From: Oceanospirillaceae bacterium
Lineage (GTDB): Bacteria; Pseudomonadota; Gammaproteobacteria; Pseudomonadales; Balneatricaceae
Assembly (NCBI GenBank): GCA_013215505.1
Contig: JABSQZ010000001.1
Coordinates: forward strand, 602,043-666,042
DNA: 64,000 nucleotides
Direction of reading: 5' to 3'
Shown here: one piece after another, positions 1 through 8,758 of the stretch
Position numbering within the stretch: the stretch's first letter is position 1
How the letters are laid out: each line of letters starts with the position of its first letter
The notes under the pieces: generated by a model
Seen by the model: the letters and a program-made list of their open reading frames with translations, nothing else
Told to the model about the DNA's origin: nothing
Database searches by the model: none
Translations under genes and position numbers: made by a program

Positions 1-908
1 CCTTCCAGAATTTCCAAAATCATCGAGCGAGCCACGACATCGCGACCGGCCAAGTCTTTAGCGTTCGGAGCATAGCGCTCCATAAAGCGCTCACCGTCTT
101 TGTTAATCAGGTAGCCACCTTCACCGCGACAACCTTCAGTGACCAGCACACCCGCACCCGCTATGCCGGTCGGATGGAACTGCCACATTTCCATGTCCTG
201 GCAGGGAATACCTGCTCGCAGCGCCATACCGACACCGTCGCCAGTATTGATCAGTGCATTAGTAGTGGATGCGTAGATACGCCCTGCACCCCCTGTCGCC
301 AGCACCGTCGCTTTGGCTTGTATGTAAACTGTTTCGCCATTTTCAATGTTGATAGCGATACAACCTACCACATCACCCTCGGCATTTTTAACTAAGTCAA
401 CCGCATACCACTCGTTTAAGAAGGTAGTACCCGCCTTTAAGTTAGCCTGGTATAAAGTGTGCAGTAAAGCATGCCCGGTTCTGTCTGCCGCCGCACAAGT
501 GCGGGCAGCCTGGCCGCCTTCACCAAAGTTTTTCGATTGACCACCAAAAGGCCGCTGATAGATGCGCCCCTCTTCGGTACGCGAAAACGGCATGCCCATA
601 TGATCGAGTTCATACACAGCTTGTGGGCCAATTTGGCACATATACTCGATGGCATCCTGGTCTCCGATGTAATCAGAGCCTTTAACGGTATCGTACATGT
701 GCCAGCGCCAATCATCATTGGGATCAGAACTTGCAATAGCACAAGTAATACCGCCCTGAGCGGACACTGTGTGCGATCTGGTTGGAAAAACTTTAGTGAT
801 ACAAGCAGTATTTAAACCGCCTTGAGCCAGCTGTAGTGCCGCGCGCATGCCTGCACCACCACCGCCAATGACGATACCGTCAAATGTTAGTGTGCGAAGA
901 TTACTCAT
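1..908 (-). CDS. sdhA: Succinate dehydrogenase flavoprotein subunit (partial, C-terminus off the window)
   Basis: This is the FAD-carrying catalytic subunit of succinate:quinone oxidoreductase (complex II), which oxidises succinate to fumarate on the cytoplasmic face of the inner membrane. About 302 N-terminal codons are present and the frame is open to the left edge. Visible are the dinucleotide-binding start ([11 protein letters not shown]), the [10 protein letters not shown] segment whose His carries the covalent FAD in this family, and QFHPTGI and GRDVVARS of the substrate domain. The ATG at 906-908 begins [11 protein letters not shown]. It lies 3 bp after the sdhD stop, so the order is sdhC-sdhD-sdhA, with sdhB expected just outside the window. 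The family assignment is secure. Confidence 0.97.
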   Translation of the reverse strand, partial: MSNLRTLTFDGIVIGGGGAGMRAALQLAQGGLNTACITKVFPTRSHTVSAQGGITCAIASSDPNDDWRWHMYDTVKGSDYIGDQDAIEYMCQIGPQAVYELDHMGMPFSRTEEGRIYQRPFGGQSKNFGEGGQAARTCAAADRTGHALLHTLYQANLKAGTTFLNEWYAVDLVKNAEGDVVGCIAINIENGETVYIQAKATVLATGGAGRIYASTTNALINTGDGVGMALRAGIPCQDMEMWQFHPTGIAGAGVLVTEGCRGEGGYLINKDGERFMERYAPNAKDLAGRDVVARSMILEILE

Positions 909-911
909 TGT

Positions 912-1259
912 TTATACACCCCAGATAATATGAATAGCCCAAGCAACGTAGACAAACGTCATTAAACCGGTAACGGCTTGAACTAGAAAACGCAGACCTG
1001 TCATCGGAATGTAGTCAGTTGTGACACACCATAAACCGATCCACGCATGGGCGGCGAAAGACAACACTAATAGAAGTGTGAAAATTCGCATTGCTGTGTT
1101 TGCAAACAGTGCTTGCCACTGCTGGAAATCCACATCTGGATTAAGTAATAAAAATCCAACTATAAACAAAGTGTAAGCTAGCAGTACTACAGCAGTGACA
1201 CGCTGAATCATCCAGTCGTACAATCCGCTTCGTCCGAAGCTAGTGACATTAGTTACCAT
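912..1259 (-). CDS. sdhD: Succinate dehydrogenase membrane anchor subunit SdhD
   Basis: This 115-residue integral membrane protein is one of the two anchors that bind haem b and ubiquinone in complex II. Three hydrophobic segments are visible (about residues 20-40, 55-78 and 88-112). The segment AHAWIGLWCVTTDY matches the conserved SdhD region containing the haem-ligand His and the quinone-site Asp-Tyr. Length agrees with the family. The gene overlaps the end of sdhC by 7 bp and is followed after 2 bp by the sdhA stop-proximal spacer, so translation is probably coupled. The assignment rests on sequence motifs and on position between sdhC and sdhA. Confidence 0.95.
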   Translation of the reverse strand: MVTNVTSFGRSGLYDWMIQRVTAVVLLAYTLFIVGFLLLNPDVDFQQWQALFANTAMRIFTLLLVLSFAAHAWIGLWCVTTDYIPMTGLRFLVQAVTGLMTFVYVAWAIHIIWGV

Positions 1260-1630
1260 ACCCAGACCCCCGCCAATACAATTAATACTCCGGAAATTAC
1301 CAGAGCAGCTTTTGCGGCTAACATGCCACTTTCAAGCTCTTCGAAGTGGCCCGCATCCATAAATAAATGCTTTACGCCAACAACACTGTGATACGCCAAT
1401 GCCGAGAGAAGCCCCCATGCGATTAACTTCGCAAAGATACTTTCTTCAAACATGGTGATCGTTTCTTGGAAACCGGCCTCTGATTCTAACGACAACCCCA
1501 ACGCGTACATCATGAATACCGCACCAAAAAACAGTGCTATTCCCGATATACGATGCAGAATTGAAGTTATTGCCGGAAGCGGCATATGAATGGTGCTAAA
1601 ATCTAAATTTACTGGTCTTTTTTTATTCAC
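1253..1630 (-). CDS. sdhC: Succinate dehydrogenase cytochrome b556 subunit SdhC
   Basis: This 125-residue membrane anchor contributes to the haem b and quinone sites of complex II. The SILHRISG motif near residue 25 is the SdhC signature with the quinone-site Ser/Arg. AYHSVVGVKHLFMD near residue 85 includes the expected haem-ligand His. Three transmembrane segments are evident. The start is GTG at 1628-1630 (MNKKRPVNLDF); no in-frame ATG gives a complete N-terminus, and the Shine-Dalgarno sequence is weak (GAG within AATGAGCC). It is the first gene of sdhCDA(B) and divergent from gltA, a common arrangement in gammaproteobacteria. Confidence 0.95.
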   Translation of the reverse strand: MNKKRPVNLDFSTIHMPLPAITSILHRISGIALFFGAVFMMYALGLSLESEAGFQETITMFEESIFAKLIAWGLLSALAYHSVVGVKHLFMDAGHFEELESGMLAAKAALVISGVLIVLAGVWVW

Positions 1631-1739
1631 GGCTCATTTCACACTTGTTATGGTTTCAACGAACAAGATTCTGGGACAGGTCTTGTATTTAATAGATACT
1701 TTGCCAATCCTTCTTCGTGGCAGTAAAAACTGCCGCAGC

Positions 1740-1768
1740 ATTATAGCGACTTCACTGTTGATTCACAA
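1740..1768 (-). promoter_or_regulatory. Candidate sigma-70 promoter of sdhCDA
   Basis: On the minus strand, TTGTGA (1768-1763) is separated by 17 bp from a perfect TATAAT (1745-1740). The predicted transcript would start near 1733 and carry a leader of about 100 nt before the GTG start of sdhC. The -35 matches consensus at four of six positions. Inferred from sequence only. Confidence 0.5.
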
Positions 1769-2010
1769 CGCACAGCACGCAACTAGCTACATTTTCTCAA
1801 TATTTTAAGCGCTAAATCTCAGTCTGCATATTAGACTAATGAATAATTGTACAATATTTAACTTCCGGGCAGAATATGCCTTGGATTGATTTTAAAGAAA
1901 AAAATGAGTAACTCTTTTTAAACTGGCCTTAAATGCTCGCATGGCCCGAATACATGCGCATACCAGCCAGCCTGACAGCAACTTGAACACAAAATATCAG
2001 CTTGTTTTTG

Positions 2011-2038
2011 TTGACAATCTCGGCTTAATCCCTATATT
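2011..2038 (+). promoter_or_regulatory. Candidate sigma-70 promoter of gltA
   Basis: A perfect TTGACA (2011-2016) is followed after 16 bp by TATATT (2033-2038). Transcription would start near 2045, giving a leader of about 90 nt. The gltA ribosome binding site AAGGAGC at 2124-2130 precedes the ATG by 5 bp. Confidence 0.6.
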
Positions 2039-2135
2039 TGGGATCCGAATTACTAATCTCACCTAATAATTGTAGTCAATTAATCTATAATTATGTGACA
2101 TAGATAATAAAATTACTTATTTTAAGGAGCTTTCT

Positions 2136-3416
2136 ATGACTGATAAGATCGCACGATTAAAGGTTGACGGTTATGATGGCGAAATCGAATTACCGGTATT
2201 TTCTGGTACTGAAGGCCCGGATGTCATAGATGTACGCCCACTCACCGGACACGGTTTATTTACCTACGATCCTGGCTTTGTCTCCACAGCTGCCTGCGAA
2301 TCAAAAATCACCTATATAGATGGCGCCAAGGGGATATTGCTACACGGCGGCTACCCGATCGAACAATTAGCCGAGCATTCAAGTTACTTAGAGACCTGCT
2401 ATTTACTGTTAAATGGTGAACTGCCAACTGCCGAACAACTTGAAAAATTTGTTAGCACAGTAAAAGGGCATACCATGGTGCACGAGCAAATGCATCATTT
2501 CTTCCAGGGGTTTCGTCGCGATGCCCATCCCATGTCCATCATGGTCGCAGTAGTCGGCGCGCTTTCTTCCTTCTATCACGACTCGCTGGACATTAATAAT
2601 GCCAAACACCGTGAAGTATGTGCGTTCCGCCTGATTGCCAAGATGCCTACTATCGCCGCGATGTGTTACAAATACAGCATCGGCATGCCATTCCAGTACC
2701 CACGCAATGATTTAAATTACGCCGAAAACTTCTTGCACATGATGTTTGGCAACCCCTGTGAAGAGTATCAACCTAATCCGATACTCTCCAAAGCTATGGA
2801 TCGCATTTTTCTTTTACATGCTGATCACGAACAAAACGCCTCAACCTCTACTGTGCGCTTAGCTGGCTCTTCAGGTGCCAACCCCTTCGCCTGTATCGCT
2901 GCAGGTGTTGCAACACTTTGGGGGCCCGCACACGGCGGTGCCAACGAAGCTGTTCTGAATATGCTTGAAGAAATTGGCGATGCCAAAAACATCCCGGACT
3001 TCATCAACCGCGCCAAAGATCCCGAAGACAGCTTCCGCTTGATGGGCTTTGGTCACAGGGTTTATCGCAACTTTGATCCACGTGCCAACGTGATGAAGCA
3101 AACCTGTGACGATGTACTGGCCGAACTGGGCATCACCGATGACCCAATGCTTGAAATAGCTAAACAACTAGAGCAAATAGCCCTGCAAGATGAATATTTT
3201 GTCAAACGCAAACTCTACCCGAACGTTGATTTTTACTCGGGAATCATCTTGAAAGCGATAGGCATCCCCAGCAGCATGTTCACCGTTATTTTCGCGCTGT
3301 CACGCACCATCGGCTGGATATCCCACTGGAATGAGTTCCACTCAGAACCCAATAAAATTGGCCGCCCGCGCCAGCTATACAAAGGCCCTAGCGCCAGAGA
3401 TTACCCTAACAAGTAA
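2136..3416 (+). CDS. gltA: Citrate synthase (type II, hexameric kind)
   Basis: Condenses oxaloacetate and acetyl-CoA to citrate at the entry of the TCA cycle; cytoplasmic. The 426-residue length and N-terminal extension before the core match the NADH-sensitive gammaproteobacterial type. The catalytic residues are visible: His266 in [12 protein letters not shown], His307 in [14 protein letters not shown] and Asp365 in NVDFYSG. A strong ribosome binding site supports the ATG at 2136 ([12 protein letters not shown]). It is transcribed away from sdhCDA and ends just before a symmetrical terminator shared with the convergent oxidoreductase gene. No anomalies. Confidence 0.98.
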   Translation: MTDKIARLKVDGYDGEIELPVFSGTEGPDVIDVRPLTGHGLFTYDPGFVSTAACESKITYIDGAKGILLHGGYPIEQLAEHSSYLETCYLLLNGELPTAEQLEKFVSTVKGHTMVHEQMHHFFQGFRRDAHPMSIMVAVVGALSSFYHDSLDINNAKHREVCAFRLIAKMPTIAAMCYKYSIGMPFQYPRNDLNYAENFLHMMFGNPCEEYQPNPILSKAMDRIFLLHADHEQNASTSTVRLAGSSGANPFACIAAGVATLWGPAHGGANEAVLNMLEEIGDAKNIPDFINRAKDPEDSFRLMGFGHRVYRNFDPRANVMKQTCDDVLAELGITDDPMLEIAKQLEQIALQDEYFVKRKLYPNVDFYSGIILKAIGIPSSMFTVIFALSRTIGWISHWNEFHSEPNKIGRPRQLYKGPSARDYPNK

Positions 3417-3429
3417 TCAGCGCAGCATA

Positions 3430-3459
3430 AAAAAAACCAGCTACCCAGCTGGTTTTTTT
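3430..3459. terminator. Bidirectional intrinsic terminator between gltA and the molybdopterin oxidoreductase
   Basis: CCAGCT-ACCC-AGCTGG is flanked by an A-run on the left and seven T on the right, so the stem extends into the A/T tracts and can act on both strands. It lies 13 bp after the gltA stop. On the minus strand the period-7 array separates it from the oxidoreductase stop. Confidence 0.85.
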
Positions 3460-3460
3460 A

Positions 3461-3506
3461 ACTTCCAACTTCCAACTTCCAACTTCCAACTTACGACTTC
3501 CAACTT
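3461..3506. repeat. Period-7 tandem array 1 (6.5 units)
   Basis: On the plus strand the units read ACTTCCA x4, ACTTACG, ACTTCCA and a partial ACTT. The array runs from the terminator directly into the complement of the TAA stop (3506-3508) of the minus-strand oxidoreductase. On that gene's transcript it forms the start of the 3' untranslated region, with units read as TGGAAGT. Three related arrays occur elsewhere in this window in the same relation to a minus-strand gene. Confidence 0.95.
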
Positions 3507-5542
3507 TATATCTTACTCACATGCACAAAAGTATCATAGTAAGCCGCCCCATCACCTATATCCGTTTTGCTGGTATTGCTAATCAGCGCATTCACCGTCT
3601 GACCGGTGGCACTGCTTGCGCACCAGGCACCCTTCTCACAACAGAGTACACCGACAGCCACAGCATCGGTAATATTGGCACGTAGCTGCACATTACCCAG
3701 ATTGTTAGACACTAGCACCAAGTCTCCATGGCCAATTTCCAACCGCTGTGCATCCTGAGGATTTATGTCCAGTAATTCAGCAGCATTTCTACTGCTACCA
3801 CCAAATGAGGCGTTAATACGTCGATCCGAGGCCGGACTTAGTAATATAAAGGGCGCGGTTTTCTCCACAGCCAGGTAATTTGGCAACCCACTTTTATACT
3901 TTTCCTGAAGCTGCTGCGAATAAAATTCAATCTGACCGCTCGGAGTATTCAGCTGCTCATCAGACAGCCAAGTGCGGCTGACATCTTGCATACTGATGAC
4001 TTGATCTGTCTGAATTTGCGAGGCATTTTGCACGGCATGCAGATCTTTGTGCAGTGTAAATGCCTGGTCAATTAACTGCGCATCTGTATCGGTAAAAGCC
4101 GCATCGCAGAAACCAAACCTTTTCGCCAGGCGCCTAAATATCTCAGTATTAGGCAGCGCCTCTCCCACCGGGGGAATCACCGCCTCTGCTCGTTGCAAAT
4201 AAGCATGACCGTAAGCAGAAAATATCTCCTGATGCTCGAAGTGACTAGCTGCCGGTAAAATCACATCGGCATACAACATACTGTCATTCATCTGCAGATC
4301 ACAGCCGACAATAAATATTTGTTCCTGAGACAACGCCTGGCGCAGTTTATTTTGCTGTGGATGGGTAGCCAGCGGATTGTGATTGTAGATAAACAGCGCA
4401 CCTATTGGACTTTGCATATTACGGTCCAATAAATGATTGGCAACATCCACTATATTAAAGACCCGGCGTGGCTTTGCTCCAGGTAAATCAGCCTTTTGCT
4501 GTAATTCTGCACTGGCTTTGAAAGCAGCCCCGTAATTGCCGAGAATACCATGCCCACACTGCCCAATACTCCCCAACAACACCGGCAAAACTTGAGCCGC
4601 GCGTATTGCCGCTCCACCATTTCTGCTGCGCTCCAGACCCACGCCGATACTTAACGCCAGCCGCTGCGTGGCTCTACAGTAATCGACCAAGCGTCTAAAA
4701 TCATCATTATTTACCCCACAGCGCTGCTGCAGATCAATGTGCAAATAGCTTTTTGCATGTTGCAGGTATTGATCCAACCCTAGCACTGCATACTGGACTT
4801 TATGGGTATCAATGACCGCTTCTGCGACCAGTGTAGCGACTAATTTCAACGCCAGAGCGACATCCGAGCCGGGAGTAACCTGCACAAACAAATCCGCCTG
4901 CCTGGCAATTTGTGTACGCCTGGGATCAATAACGATTAACTTGGCACCTCTTTTGCGCGCGCTGTTAACAACCCGCATCAAGTGCAAGTTTGTGACACTG
5001 ACATTACTGCCCCAAATAATAATTAAATCTGAAAATTCAACCTGTTGCACAGGCATTCCCTGAGCATTACCAAACATAGACTGATAGGCCAAAGACCGAA
5101 CCCCGCCACAGAGCGGCGATCTGTTTAGCTCACTGGCACCTAGACGAGAGAAGAAACGTCGATCCATGGAACCACCTGCCAACTTACCGTGGGGCCCGGC
5201 GTAATTTAGCGGCAATATACTCTGCGCACCCTGCTTATCAATGGCCTGCTGCAAGCCTTGATATACCCGCTCTATGGCATCATCCCAGCTTATTATCCGA
5301 TACTTTCCACTGCCTCTTGGCCCGGTACGCAGCAAGGGCTGCCTAAGACGCAGCTCCCCATGTATAAAGTCCGGGTAGTATTTAGCCACTTTTGTACAGA
5401 CACTGCCGCGAGTAAATGGATTGACTTTTGAGCCGCGCACTTTTATGATTTTATCGTCCTCAACAGTCACTCTTAAACTGCAAGTATCCGGACAATCCAA
5501 AGGGCAAACACTGGCTAGCTCAACTATTGGCTGGTTTTTCAT
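3506..5542 (-). CDS. Molybdopterin-dependent oxidoreductase, DMSO-reductase family
   Basis: This 678-residue protein belongs to the bis-MGD oxidoreductases. The N-terminus carries a [4Fe-4S] motif C13-x3-C17-x3-C21-x27-C49. MGD-binding segments such as IIIWGSNVSVT and LIVIDPRRTQ follow, and the C-terminal molydopterin dinucleotide-binding domain includes LSPASDRRINASFGG. Cys145 in SPLCGG lies where this family often places a molybdenum ligand, but that is inference. There is no Tat signal, so it is probably cytoplasmic. No electron-transfer or chaperone subunit is adjacent, so substrate and partner are unknown. Start ATG at 5542 (MKNQPIVELAS). It could be related to assimilatory or formate-dehydrogenase-like enzymes. 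Confidence 0.88.
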   Translation of the reverse strand: MKNQPIVELASVCPLDCPDTCSLRVTVEDDKIIKVRGSKVNPFTRGSVCTKVAKYYPDFIHGELRLRQPLLRTGPRGSGKYRIISWDDAIERVYQGLQQAIDKQGAQSILPLNYAGPHGKLAGGSMDRRFFSRLGASELNRSPLCGGVRSLAYQSMFGNAQGMPVQQVEFSDLIIIWGSNVSVTNLHLMRVVNSARKRGAKLIVIDPRRTQIARQADLFVQVTPGSDVALALKLVATLVAEAVIDTHKVQYAVLGLDQYLQHAKSYLHIDLQQRCGVNNDDFRRLVDYCRATQRLALSIGVGLERSRNGGAAIRAAQVLPVLLGSIGQCGHGILGNYGAAFKASAELQQKADLPGAKPRRVFNIVDVANHLLDRNMQSPIGALFIYNHNPLATHPQQNKLRQALSQEQIFIVGCDLQMNDSMLYADVILPAASHFEHQEIFSAYGHAYLQRAEAVIPPVGEALPNTEIFRRLAKRFGFCDAAFTDTDAQLIDQAFTLHKDLHAVQNASQIQTDQVISMQDVSRTWLSDEQLNTPSGQIEFYSQQLQEKYKSGLPNYLAVEKTAPFILLSPASDRRINASFGGSSRNAAELLDINPQDAQRLEIGHGDLVLVSNNLGNVQLRANITDAVAVGVLCCEKGAWCASSATGQTVNALISNTSKTDIGDGAAYYDTFVHVSKI

Positions 5543-5747
5543 TACAATCCCTTATATTCAGTAAACTGCGGCCGGTGAAAAGCCACACAAATGTGCTAAA
5601 CACAGAGATTACCGGTAATTGTGGATTATAATAAGACCCATTTATTTTTAAATCACAGACCCACTTGCCAGCTGTGAATACCTATTGCAGATACCCAAAC
5701 CCTCGACCTATCAAGGAGCAGAACTAACAGGATCTTATCTGTAACTA

Positions 5748-6596
5748 TTAGGCAAAGCTTCCCCTCTTTTGATAAACCGCACTGGCCACTAAGTTAAACT
5801 TTTGCTGCTCTAATACTAACTGCTCAGCTTGTCCTACGAACAAATAGCCACCGGCTTTTAACATTGCACCCAACTTCTCAATTAACTTCTGCTGCGAATC
5901 CCTGTTAAAATAAACCATAACATTGCGACAGAAAATAAAATCAAACTGCCCCTTCATTGGCCAGTCACTCATTAAGTTCAGATACTTAAAACAAATCAGT
6001 TGTTGCAGCTCGGGCCGCATCAGCACCTTACCACTGCGATTACCCACCCCTTTCATGAAATACTTATGCACCGATTGACGGGATAACATGCTAATTCGAT
6101 CTATATCATAGACCCCAAACCGGGCCGCCTTCAGGACTGACGCATCCACATCTGTTGCCAAAATTTTTATGTCCAGATCTTTAATGTTTAGCAGCGAATC
6201 AGCCAAAGTCATGACAATTGAATAAGCTTCTTCACCGTTGCCGCAGCCCGCAGACCAACCTCTGATTTGTTGTTGGCGGTTTTCTCTTAACCTGGGAAGC
6301 ATTGTTTCAGCAATAAAATCAAAATGTTGCTGCTGCTGATAAAAGGCCGAGAGGTTAGCCGTCAACACATTTACAAACTGCCTGAGCTCGTTGGGATTAG
6401 CTTCTATGTAATTAAAATAACTGTCATAACTATTTAGCTCAAGTGCGCGCAAACGTCGTACCAGCCTATTGCAGGCCATGTCTTTTTTGTGATCTTCGAG
6501 CAAAATACCCGCGTTCTCGTACAGATCCTTTTTTACTTTTGAAAAATGCGCTTCAGTAAACTCGAATTCATCCTGAAAATTGAAAGCCGACTTCAT
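5748..6596 (-). CDS. CheR-type protein-glutamate O-methyltransferase
   Basis: SAM-dependent methylation of glutamates in chemoreceptors is the family role. The protein has an N-terminal helical CheR_N region (about residues 10-85) and a methyltransferase domain with GWSAGCGNGEEAYSI as the SAM-binding motif, followed by FDFIFCRNVMVYF. I chose ATG at 6594-6596 (MKSAFNFQDEF, 282 residues); a TTG five codons upstream is possible. It stands alone between two promoters' worth of sequence, with no cheB, cheW or receptor gene adjacent, so it may serve an orphan pathway. Family confidence is high; its specific partner is unknown. Confidence 0.9.
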   Translation of the reverse strand: MKSAFNFQDEFEFTEAHFSKVKKDLYENAGILLEDHKKDMACNRLVRRLRALELNSYDSYFNYIEANPNELRQFVNVLTANLSAFYQQQQHFDFIAETMLPRLRENRQQQIRGWSAGCGNGEEAYSIVMTLADSLLNIKDLDIKILATDVDASVLKAARFGVYDIDRISMLSRQSVHKYFMKGVGNRSGKVLMRPELQQLICFKYLNLMSDWPMKGQFDFIFCRNVMVYFNRDSQQKLIEKLGAMLKAGGYLFVGQAEQLVLEQQKFNLVASAVYQKRGSFA

Positions 6597-6908
6597 GTAA
6601 CACCACCCCAAATAAACTTGATAAACACACCTAGCAAACCCGACCCAGACCTTTAGCTGTTAACATAGTCGCTTGTTGAGCGCGCATTGGACATATTTTG
6701 AATATCTCCTAAAATAAAGATAGTAGTAATTCAATCAAACACCAGAGCTACAAAATATATAATATGCATTAACAGCCCTGCACATATTCGTTTAAAGGCG
6801 CTGAAAAAAGCCAGCTTGTCGCAGTAACACTCCTGCCAGAAACCCTATCTAAGCCAAACCAGCACAGGTATAATCGGCTTTTTTCACTTTCGTTTTGGCA
6901 GGATACAC
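6597..6908. other. cheR/gltX divergent intergenic region
   Basis: This 312-bp region has no gene. A TATAAT at 6869-6874 on the plus strand is a plausible -10 for gltX, about 34 bp before its ATG; the matching -35 is poor. GGCAGGA at 6897-6903 is the gltX ribosome binding site. I see no clear promoter for cheR. Confidence 0.45.
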
Positions 6909-8393
6909 ATGACCGTTCGCACCCGTATAGCACCTTCCCCTACCGGCGACCCACACGTTGGCACCGCTTACATCGCTCTTTTCAATTTAGCTTTTGCTAG
7001 GCAGCATGGCGGAAAGTTTATTTTACGCATTGAAGATACCGATCAGTCGCGCAGCACTAGCGAATCAGAACAGACTATTTTAGATTCGCTGCGCTGGTTG
7101 GGATTAGACTGGGATGAAGGTCCGGATGTAGGCGGCGAATATGGGCCTTACCGTCAGAGTGAACGCAGAGATATTTATGCAAAGTACGCCCAGCAGTTAC
7201 TCGATCAAGGGAATGCATTTCGCTGTTATTTAACGGCCGATGAGCTTGATGTTATTCGCAATTCGCGTCGTGAGCAGGGATTGCCTGCCGCTATGCATCA
7301 ATCTGCATTGACACTGAGTGACCAAGAAGTCGCTAAACGCCAGGCAGCCGGTGCACCTTTTGTGGTGCGCATGCAGATTCCCACTGAAGGTAGCTGCGAA
7401 TTCGAAGACATGCTGCGCGGTAAAATTGAGATCGAATGGTCCATGGTGGATGCGCAAATACTGCTTAAATCCGATGGCATGCCCACCTACCACTTGGCTA
7501 ATGTTGTCGATGACCACTTGATGAAAATCACCCATGTATTACGTGGCGAAGAGTGGATCAACTCTGCCCCCAAGCACCAACTACTGTATAAATACTTTAA
7601 CTGGAATATGCCAACCTTGTGCCATATGCCACTACTGCGCAACCCGGACAAATCCAAGCTCTCCAAGCGCAAAAACCCTACCAGCATCTTGTATTATAAA
7701 CGCATGGGTTACCTGCCTGAAGGGCTATTGAATTACCTGGGCCGCATGGGCTGGTCAATGCCGGATGAGCGAGAGAAGTTCAGTCGTGCCGAGATGTTTG
7801 AAAACTTCGACATTCAGCGAGTCTCACTGGGCGGACCTATCTTCGATCAAACCAAACTCAGCTGGTTAAATGGCCTGTGGCTAAGAGAGAACCTGAACAC
7901 GGCCGAGTTTGCTCGCGAATACCAAAAATGGGCCCTGAATCCGCAATATCTGATGCAGATCATCCCGCTTATCCAGCAGCGGGTAGAAACATTTTCTGAT
8001 GTTGCACCACTGGCAAGCTTCTTCTTGTCAGGCATGTTAGACCTAAACGAAGAAGACTTTAAACACAAATCTTTAGAGCTTGCTGAAATTCGAAAGATCT
8101 TGCAATTCACCGTCTGGAGCTTAGATACACAGACAGCCTGGGACAAAGATTCGCTCTACACTCTCCTCAAACAACTGGCGGATACCATGCAGCTGAAGAT
8201 CAGAGACTTGTTGTCGCCATTGTTTATCGCTATCGCCGGCACCAGTCAGAGCGTCTCTATAATGGATTCAATGTCGATTCTCGGCCCGGATATGAGCAGA
8301 GCACGACTCCGCCACGCTTTAAACATCCTCGGCTCCCCATCGAAAAAAGAAGCCAAGCGCTGGGACAAAGAATACAAAGCCCTACAGCCATAG
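6909..8393 (+). CDS. gltX: Glutamate--tRNA ligase
   Basis: Class I aminoacyl-tRNA synthetase charging tRNA-Glu in the cytoplasm. The HIGH-type motif is [11 protein letters not shown] (residues 9-19) and the KMSKS-type loop is KLSKR (250-254). The 494-residue length is normal, and the C-terminal anticodon-binding helical domain is complete ([18 protein letters not shown]). ATG at 6909 follows a good ribosome binding site. A strong terminator follows the stop, so it is a single-gene unit. Discriminating versus non-discriminating charging cannot be decided from the sequence. Confidence 0.97.
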   Translation: MTVRTRIAPSPTGDPHVGTAYIALFNLAFARQHGGKFILRIEDTDQSRSTSESEQTILDSLRWLGLDWDEGPDVGGEYGPYRQSERRDIYAKYAQQLLDQGNAFRCYLTADELDVIRNSRREQGLPAAMHQSALTLSDQEVAKRQAAGAPFVVRMQIPTEGSCEFEDMLRGKIEIEWSMVDAQILLKSDGMPTYHLANVVDDHLMKITHVLRGEEWINSAPKHQLLYKYFNWNMPTLCHMPLLRNPDKSKLSKRKNPTSILYYKRMGYLPEGLLNYLGRMGWSMPDEREKFSRAEMFENFDIQRVSLGGPIFDQTKLSWLNGLWLRENLNTAEFAREYQKWALNPQYLMQIIPLIQQRVETFSDVAPLASFFLSGMLDLNEEDFKHKSLELAEIRKILQFTVWSLDTQTAWDKDSLYTLLKQLADTMQLKIRDLLSPLFIAIAGTSQSVSIMDSMSILGPDMSRARLRHALNILGSPSKKEAKRWDKEYKALQP

Positions 8394-8406
8394 AAACTGT
8401 TTGTAC

Positions 8407-8441
8407 AAAGCCCGCTACAAAAGACTGTAGCGGGCTTTTTT
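8407..8441 (+). terminator. Intrinsic terminator of gltX
   Basis: A 13-bp perfect stem (8407-8419 with 8426-8438; core AGCCCGCTACA/TGTAGCGGGCT) with a six-base loop, ending in a T-run to 8441, 14 bp after the gltX stop. Confidence 0.9.
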
Positions 8442-8514
8442 AGACACTATATTCAATCAATCCGAAGATAATTAAGGGGTTGTCTTTTTAATGTCAAAAA
8501 AGCCAACTTTGCTA

Positions 8515-8551
8515 TTGATTTTAATCTCGAATATGGCAGAATACGCGCCTC
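8515..8551 (+). promoter_or_regulatory. Candidate stable-RNA promoter of tRNA-Ala
   Basis: TTGATT (8515-8520), a 16-bp spacer and CAGAAT (8537-8542) are followed by the GC-rich discriminator GCGCCTCC (8544-8551). That combination is typical of growth-rate and stringently controlled tRNA and rRNA promoters. It lies about 25 bp before the mature tRNA 5' end. Sequence inference only. Confidence 0.55.
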
Positions 8552-8572
8552 CTTAGAGATGATTATCCAGAT

Positions 8573-8648
8573 GGGGCCATAGCTCAGCTGGTAGAGCGCA
8601 ACGCTGGCAGCGTTGAGGTCAGGAGTTCGACCCTCCTTGGCTCCACCA
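8573..8648 (+). tRNA. tRNA-Ala (anticodon GGC)
   Basis: This 76-nt cloverleaf folds fully. The acceptor is GGGGCCA with TGGCTCC, including the G3:U70 wobble pair that marks alanine tRNAs. The D arm is GCTC/GAGC, the anticodon stem CAACG/CGTTG with loop CTGGCAG (anticodon GGC at loop positions 3-5), and the T arm AGGAG/CTCCT with TTCGACC. The 3' CCA is encoded. It reads GCC/GCT codons. It stands alone between gltX and a convergent exporter gene. Confidence 0.98.
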
Positions 8649-8699
8649 ATCTTTTCCAATCCAGGCACTTTATACCTCCCCGCAATCGATTTAACTTTT

Positions 8700-8728
8700 T
8701 TAGAGAAAAACTCTAAGAAAATTTTTTC
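8700..8728 (+). terminator. Possible terminator of the tRNA-Ala transcript
   Basis: TTAGAG-AAAAA-CTCTAA (8700-8716) is followed within a few bases by ATTTTTTC. The stem is short and AT-rich, and there is a 4-base gap before the T-run, so this is tentative. Confidence 0.35.
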
Positions 8729-8733
8729 GCATG

Positions 8734-8758
8734 AAAAAAATCCCAGCGTTAACCGGGA
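8734..8758 (-). terminator. Intrinsic terminator overlapping the stop codon of the Bcr/CflA gene
   Basis: On the minus strand TCCCGGT-TAAC-GCTGGGA (8758-8741, with two G-U pairs) is followed by seven T (8740-8734). The TAA stop of the exporter gene (8751-8749) falls in the loop and the base of the stem, so termination and the end of the coding region coincide. Confidence 0.6.

Larger units (their letters stand above)
1631..2135. other. Divergent sdhC/gltA intergenic region
   Basis: This 505-bp stretch has no convincing coding sequence. It holds a candidate promoter for each divergent gene (listed separately). In the sdhC leader there is a small hairpin, GGCAGT-AAAA-ACTGCC at 1719-1734. The rest is AT-rich. 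Regulator sites such as ArcA or CRP could lie here, but I cannot assign any with confidence. Confidence 0.6.
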
